In this document: positions 60,488-64,000 of the stretch, one piece after another | Position numbering within the stretch: the stretch's first letter is position 1 | Layout of the letters: each line of letters begins with the position of its first letter | From: Natroniella sp046097105 | GTDB taxonomy: Bacteria; Bacillota; Halanaerobiia; Halobacteroidales; Halobacteroidaceae | Reading direction: 5' to 3' | NCBI RefSeq assembly: GCF_046097105.1 | Contig: NZ_CP175562.1 | Coordinates: 434,001-498,000 of the forward strand | DNA: 64,000 nt | Position numbers and translations under genes: made by a program | Notes under the pieces: model-generated | Seen by the model: only the letters and a program-made list of their open reading frames with translations | Databases searched by the model: none | What the model was told of the DNA's origin: nothing

Positions 60488-60681
60488 TGTCTAGGTTGCA
60501 CTACAATTATATGACACTTTTGTGCCACTATCTGTCAACGATATATTTTTTGATTTAGATGATTTTTTGTTGTTATTTAGCTGTTTACTTAGAGTGATTT
60601 TCTTAATTGACTTGACGAAATTGATTCAATATAAGATAATAAGTAAGAAGAGAATTAGGAATTTGGCATTGAGGTGAAATA

Positions 60682-62040
60682 ATGGAGAATGAAGAAAGTG
60701 TTAATTTAGATAACTGTTTGGAAATTGAAGGAGTAAAAGAAGATAGTATTGCCCAGGAGTTAGGTTTGGAAGTTGGGGATCAAATCTTTAGAATTAATGG
60801 TAGAGAAATTAAAGATTTTATAGATTATAAATTTTTAATTACAGATACCTATTTAGAGGTTGAAGTAATTAAGCAAAATAGAGAATATTGGGTATTGGAG
60901 ATTGAAAAAGATTATGATGAAATGTTAGGAGTTGAATTTTCAGAAATTATATTTGACGGACTGAAAAAGTGCCATAACAATTGTATCTTCTGTTTTGTTA
61001 ATCAAGCTCCTTTAGAGTCTAGAACTACTTTAAATTTGAAGGATGATGATTATAGATTTTCTTTTTTAGAAGGAAGTTATATAACTTTAACGAATTTATC
61101 TAAAACAGAGCTTGAGCGAATTAAAAGGATGCAGCTAAGCCCTTTGAATCTTTCAGTACATAGTACTGAACCCAAATTAAGAGAAGAGATGCTTAATAAT
61201 AAGAAAGCTGGAATGATATTAGAGCAAATTGAGGAATTAACTGCAGCTAAAATAGAGCTTAATACTCAAGTGGTCTTATGCCCGGGAGTAAATGATGGAG
61301 TTCACTTAGAAAGAACGATTGAAGATTTGGCAAGGTTTCTTCCTCAGGTTAGATCATTAGCTATTGTACCAGTGGGATTAACAAGGTTTAGAGAAGGGCT
61401 GTTTGATTTAAGGTCTTTTACTAAACAAGAAGCTAGTCAATTAATTAATTTAGTTAAAGAGTGGCAAACTAGATTTAGGGCAAACTATGGTACTAATTTT
61501 GTTTATTTGGCCGATGAATTTTACTTTCTAGCTAACCAAGAGATACCAGTTGCTGAAGAATATGATGATTTTGTTCAATTGGAGAATGGAGTAGGAATGG
61601 TCAGGTTATTTTGGGATCGTTTTTCTAAGATAGAAGGAGAGTTGCCAGATAAGATTTCTGAAAGAAGAGAGGTTTCAATTGTTAGTGGCGTTTTAGGGGC
61701 CAAAGCACTAGAACCAATCATTACTAGATTAAATCAGATTCAAAATTTAACAGTTAAGTTGATAACAGTAGAAAATAATTATTTTGGTTCTGAAGTAACA
61801 GTGACTGGTTTGTTGACTGGAAAAGATATATTACAAAAGTTGAAAGAAGTAAAGAAGTTAAGTGAGCTAATAATTATTCCAAAAGTAGTACTTAATGAAG
61901 AGGGTTTGTTTTTAGATGATTTGAAGTGGGAAGAATTTGAATCTCAAATTCCAGTTCAGATTAGAACAGCCAATAATGAACCAAGTGACTTATTAGAGCA
62001 GATATTCAGAGAAAATTATGGAGGTGTTGAGAATGAATAA
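60682..62040 (+). CDS. DUF512 radical-SAM/PDZ protein
   Basis: A 452-residue protein. A PDZ-like domain is at the N-terminus (KEDSIAQELGLEVGDQIFRI). Radical-SAM-type cysteines are Cys97, Cys101 and Cys104 (CHNNCIFC), followed by NLSVHSTEPKLREEML and TQVVLCPGVNDG. The DUF512 C-terminal domain includes FVYLADEFYFLA and GVGMVRLFWDRF. This fixed family sits next to der in many clostridia, as here. No reaction is proven. It overlaps der by 8 bases. Confidence 0.9.
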   Translation: MENEESVNLDNCLEIEGVKEDSIAQELGLEVGDQIFRINGREIKDFIDYKFLITDTYLEVEVIKQNREYWVLEIEKDYDEMLGVEFSEIIFDGLKKCHNNCIFCFVNQAPLESRTTLNLKDDDYRFSFLEGSYITLTNLSKTELERIKRMQLSPLNLSVHSTEPKLREEMLNNKKAGMILEQIEELTAAKIELNTQVVLCPGVNDGVHLERTIEDLARFLPQVRSLAIVPVGLTRFREGLFDLRSFTKQEASQLINLVKEWQTRFRANYGTNFVYLADEFYFLANQEIPVAEEYDDFVQLENGVGMVRLFWDRFSKIEGELPDKISERREVSIVSGVLGAKALEPIITRLNQIQNLTVKLITVENNYFGSEVTVTGLLTGKDILQKLKEVKKLSELIIIPKVVLNEEGLFLDDLKWEEFESQIPVQIRTANNEPSDLLEQIFRENYGGVENE

Positions 62041-63352
62041 ACCAGTAGTTGCAATTGTTGGACGTCCAAATGTAGGAAAGTCGACATTGTTTAATCGAAT
62101 AGTTGGGAATAGAGTTTCAATAGTTGAAGATAAGCCGAGTATTACAAGAGATAGGTTATACTCTGATACAGAATGGCTGGGTAGACCTTTTTTATTGGTT
62201 GATACAGGAGGAATTGAGTTAGATGCTGATACTGAATTAAAAGATAAGATGCGTTATCAAGCACAGGTGGCTATTGATGAAGCAGAAATTATTTTGTTTG
62301 TAGTTGATATTAGGGAAGGATTAACTGCTACAGACAGAGAAGTAGCTAATTTTTTAAGACAATCGAATAAAGATGTAATTGTTGTGGCTAATAAAGCTGA
62401 AAATCATGAACAAGCTGAGATGGACAAGTATGATTTTTATGAATTAGGATTTGAGGAGATTTATTTAATTTCTGCTCAACATGGGTTGGGAACAGGAGAT
62501 TTATTAGATCAAGTAATTGATTATTTTCCTGAGCATGAAGAGGATGATTATGCTCAAGATGCAATTAAAGTTTCGATTATTGGTAGGCCAAATGTTGGTA
62601 AGTCTTCATTGGTTAACAAGATTTTAGGTCAAAAGAGAGTAATTGTCAGTGATATAGCTGGTACTACTCGAGATGCAATAGATACTTATTTTGAACATGA
62701 AGAAAAAGATTATGTAATCATTGATACTGCAGGAATTAGAAGAAAAGGGAAGGTTAATCTAGGGGTTGAGCGTTATAGTGTGATTCGCTCTTTAAAAGCG
62801 ATAGATCGTTCTGATATTGCTCTAATGGTAATAGATGCTACTGAAGGAATGACAGAACAGGATAAAAAAGTTGCTGGTTATGCCCATGAAGCAGGAAAAG
62901 GGATTGTTTTAGTAGTTAATAAATGGGATCTAGTTGAAAAGGATGGAAGGACAATGAACCGCTACTTAAAAGAAATTAGGCATGAAGCTAAGTTTTTGAA
63001 TTATGCACCGGTTACTTTTGTTTCAGCCTTGACAGGAAAGAGGGTTTTAGAGGTATTAGAGATTGCAAATTATGTAGCAGAACAGCATGCAAGAAGGGTA
63101 GATACTAGTGTTTTAAATAGTGTAATTGAAGAAGCAACATTAATGTTTGAGCCTCCAGCTAATAAGCAAGGAAAGAGGTTGAAGATTTATTATGGAACTC
63201 AACCAAGGGTTAAGCCTCCTACTTTTGTAATGTTTGTTAATAATCCTGAATTGATTAATTTTTCTTATAGAAGGTACTTAAAAAATCAATTAAGAAAATC
63301 ATTTGGCTTTGAGGGAACCCCAATTAAAATAATAGTTAGAGAAAGAAGTTAG
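62033..63352 (+). CDS. der: Ribosome biogenesis GTPase Der
   Basis: Essential double-GTPase of 439 residues needed for 50S assembly. Both G domains show GRPNVGKS(T/S) P-loops (about residues 8-16 and 181-189), DTGG/DTAG G3 motifs, and NKxE/NKWD G4 motifs (VVANKAENHE; LVVNKWDLVE). A C-terminal KH-like domain runs from about 355. I use ATG 62033, because GGAGGTG at the alternative 62018 start is its ribosome site. Confidence 0.96.
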   Translation: MNKPVVAIVGRPNVGKSTLFNRIVGNRVSIVEDKPSITRDRLYSDTEWLGRPFLLVDTGGIELDADTELKDKMRYQAQVAIDEAEIILFVVDIREGLTATDREVANFLRQSNKDVIVVANKAENHEQAEMDKYDFYELGFEEIYLISAQHGLGTGDLLDQVIDYFPEHEEDDYAQDAIKVSIIGRPNVGKSSLVNKILGQKRVIVSDIAGTTRDAIDTYFEHEEKDYVIIDTAGIRRKGKVNLGVERYSVIRSLKAIDRSDIALMVIDATEGMTEQDKKVAGYAHEAGKGIVLVVNKWDLVEKDGRTMNRYLKEIRHEAKFLNYAPVTFVSALTGKRVLEVLEIANYVAEQHARRVDTSVLNSVIEEATLMFEPPANKQGKRLKIYYGTQPRVKPPTFVMFVNNPELINFSYRRYLKNQLRKSFGFEGTPIKIIVRERS

Positions 63353-63363
63353 GAGGAAGAGTA

Positions 63364-63978
63364 ATGATTATTAGATTATTATTAGCGATGGGAATCAGTT
63401 ACTTATTAGGTTCAATTCCATTTGGTTTGTTAGTAGCTAAGTCTGTTAAAGGAGTAGATATTCGTAATTATGGTAGTGGTAATATTGGTGCAACCAATGC
63501 TTATCGTGTCATGGGATTAGGAATGGGAGTTTTAGTTGCTTTATTAGATATAGGGAAAGGTTTTTTAGGTATTACTGTTGCAAGGGGGTTTTTTCCGGAA
63601 GAGCCTTTTTTGATCTTATTAGTAGGTGTAATGGCTATTGTTGGTCATAACTGGTCTTTATTTTTAAAATTTACTGGAGGGCGAGGAGTGGCTACTTCTG
63701 TTGGGGTTTTAATTAGTTTGGCCCCTGGAGCAATTTTGGTTGTATTTATTGTTTGGGCATTGATTGTAGCTATAACTAAATATGTTTCTTTAGGTTCAAT
63801 TATTGGGGCAGGCTTAATTCCAATTATGATCTTTTTATTTAATAATCCGACAGTTTATGTGATATTTGGTTTATTGATATGTATTTTTGTAATTTATGGA
63901 CATAAGCCAAATATTAAGCGTTTATTATCAGGTACTGAAAATAAAATCACCCAAAGTAAAGTTAAAAAAAAGGATTAA
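63364..63978 (+). CDS. plsY: Acyl-phosphate glycerol-3-phosphate acyltransferase
   Basis: Membrane acyltransferase of 204 residues that makes lysophosphatidate. Family motifs are LLGSIPFGLLVAKSVKGVDI, RNYGSGNIGATNAYRVMG, FTGGRGVATSVGVL, and YGHKPNIKRLLSGTENK. About five helices. It starts 11 bases after der. A ribosome site follows its stop, so the operon continues, probably with gpsA (inference). Confidence 0.95.
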   Translation: MIIRLLLAMGISYLLGSIPFGLLVAKSVKGVDIRNYGSGNIGATNAYRVMGLGMGVLVALLDIGKGFLGITVARGFFPEEPFLILLVGVMAIVGHNWSLFLKFTGGRGVATSVGVLISLAPGAILVVFIVWALIVAITKYVSLGSIIGAGLIPIMIFLFNNPTVYVIFGLLICIFVIYGHKPNIKRLLSGTENKITQSKVKKKD

Positions 63979-63992
63979 ACTAAAGATTAATT

Positions 63993-64000
63993 GAGGAGGG
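63993..64000 (+). promoter_or_regulatory. Ribosome binding site of the next gene
   Basis: GAGGAGGG at the window edge, 15 bases after the plsY stop, with no terminator between. It shows that a further gene of the same operon begins just outside the window. Confidence 0.6.

Overview
The window is a low-GC, AT-rich stretch of chromosome from an anaerobic, endospore-forming Firmicute, most likely a halophile of the Halanaerobiales (Halobacteroidaceae-like). The evidence is a class III anaerobic ribonucleotide reductase, sporulation genes (sigG, spoIIR, spoVS, spoIIP, a YIEGIA protein), and the ablAB pair for the salt-stress solute N-epsilon-acetyl-beta-lysine. The placement is inference. All genes but one tiny ORF lie on the + strand, so the window probably lies on the leading strand of one replication arm. 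No rRNA, tRNA, CRISPR array, transposase or prophage genes were seen.

Layout. 1-6.4 kb: cobalamin late steps and nucleotide-loop arm (cbiB partial, cbiA, cobO, cobS, pduX, cobD, cobC). 6.7-8.9 kb: sigG-spoIIR, a PRC-barrel protein and a 46-residue ORF. 9.1-11.8 kb: nrdR-nrdD behind a pair of NrdR boxes. 12-13.5 kb: argF behind an ARG box. 13.9-18.7 kb: a LysM/M23 endopeptidase and a znuA-znuC-znuB-zur operon with a Fur-type palindrome. 18.7-21 kb: ablA-ablB behind a strong promoter followed by an intrinsic terminator. 21.1-24.4 kb: argG-GNAT-argH behind a second ARG box. 24.5-30.7 kb: small and unknown genes, a DUF362 ferredoxin protein, rimO, pgsA, pgpA. 30.7-43.9 kb: polyphosphate and phosphate region (ppk, a short FtsH, phoP-phoR, pstS, a chemoreceptor, pstCAB, phoU). 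44-49.3 kb: cinA, a membrane phosphoesterase, thpR, recA, recX. 49.3-52.6 kb: a four-gene cassette that looks like SbcD plus a split SbcC/Rad50. 52.8-56.3 kb: rny, an unknown gene, ymdB, spoVS. 56.6-60.5 kb: a probable sporulation membrane operon (DUF1614, spoIIP, YIEGIA, its small partner, two DUF3189). 60.7-64 kb: a DUF512 radical SAM protein, der and plsY.

Regulation can be read unusually well. argF and argG share one promoter design (TTGAAT-17-TATAAT with the ARG box on the -35). pstS and pstC share a second (three hexamers at 11-bp steps, each set starting 48 bp before the -10). nrdR has two NrdR boxes 32 bp apart, spoVS has a sigma-H-like promoter, and sigG has a sigma-F/G-like one. Many terminators are long perfect palindromes.

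The most unusual signals are: (1) the split Rad50-like cassette next to recA-recX; (2) a heptamer, GGGCCAA/TTGGCCC, present about 55 times by eye in both orientations and all reading frames; (3) the ablA leader terminator; (4) a GT-rich foldback repeat present twice; (5) a ZnuA with a large His-rich domain inserted.
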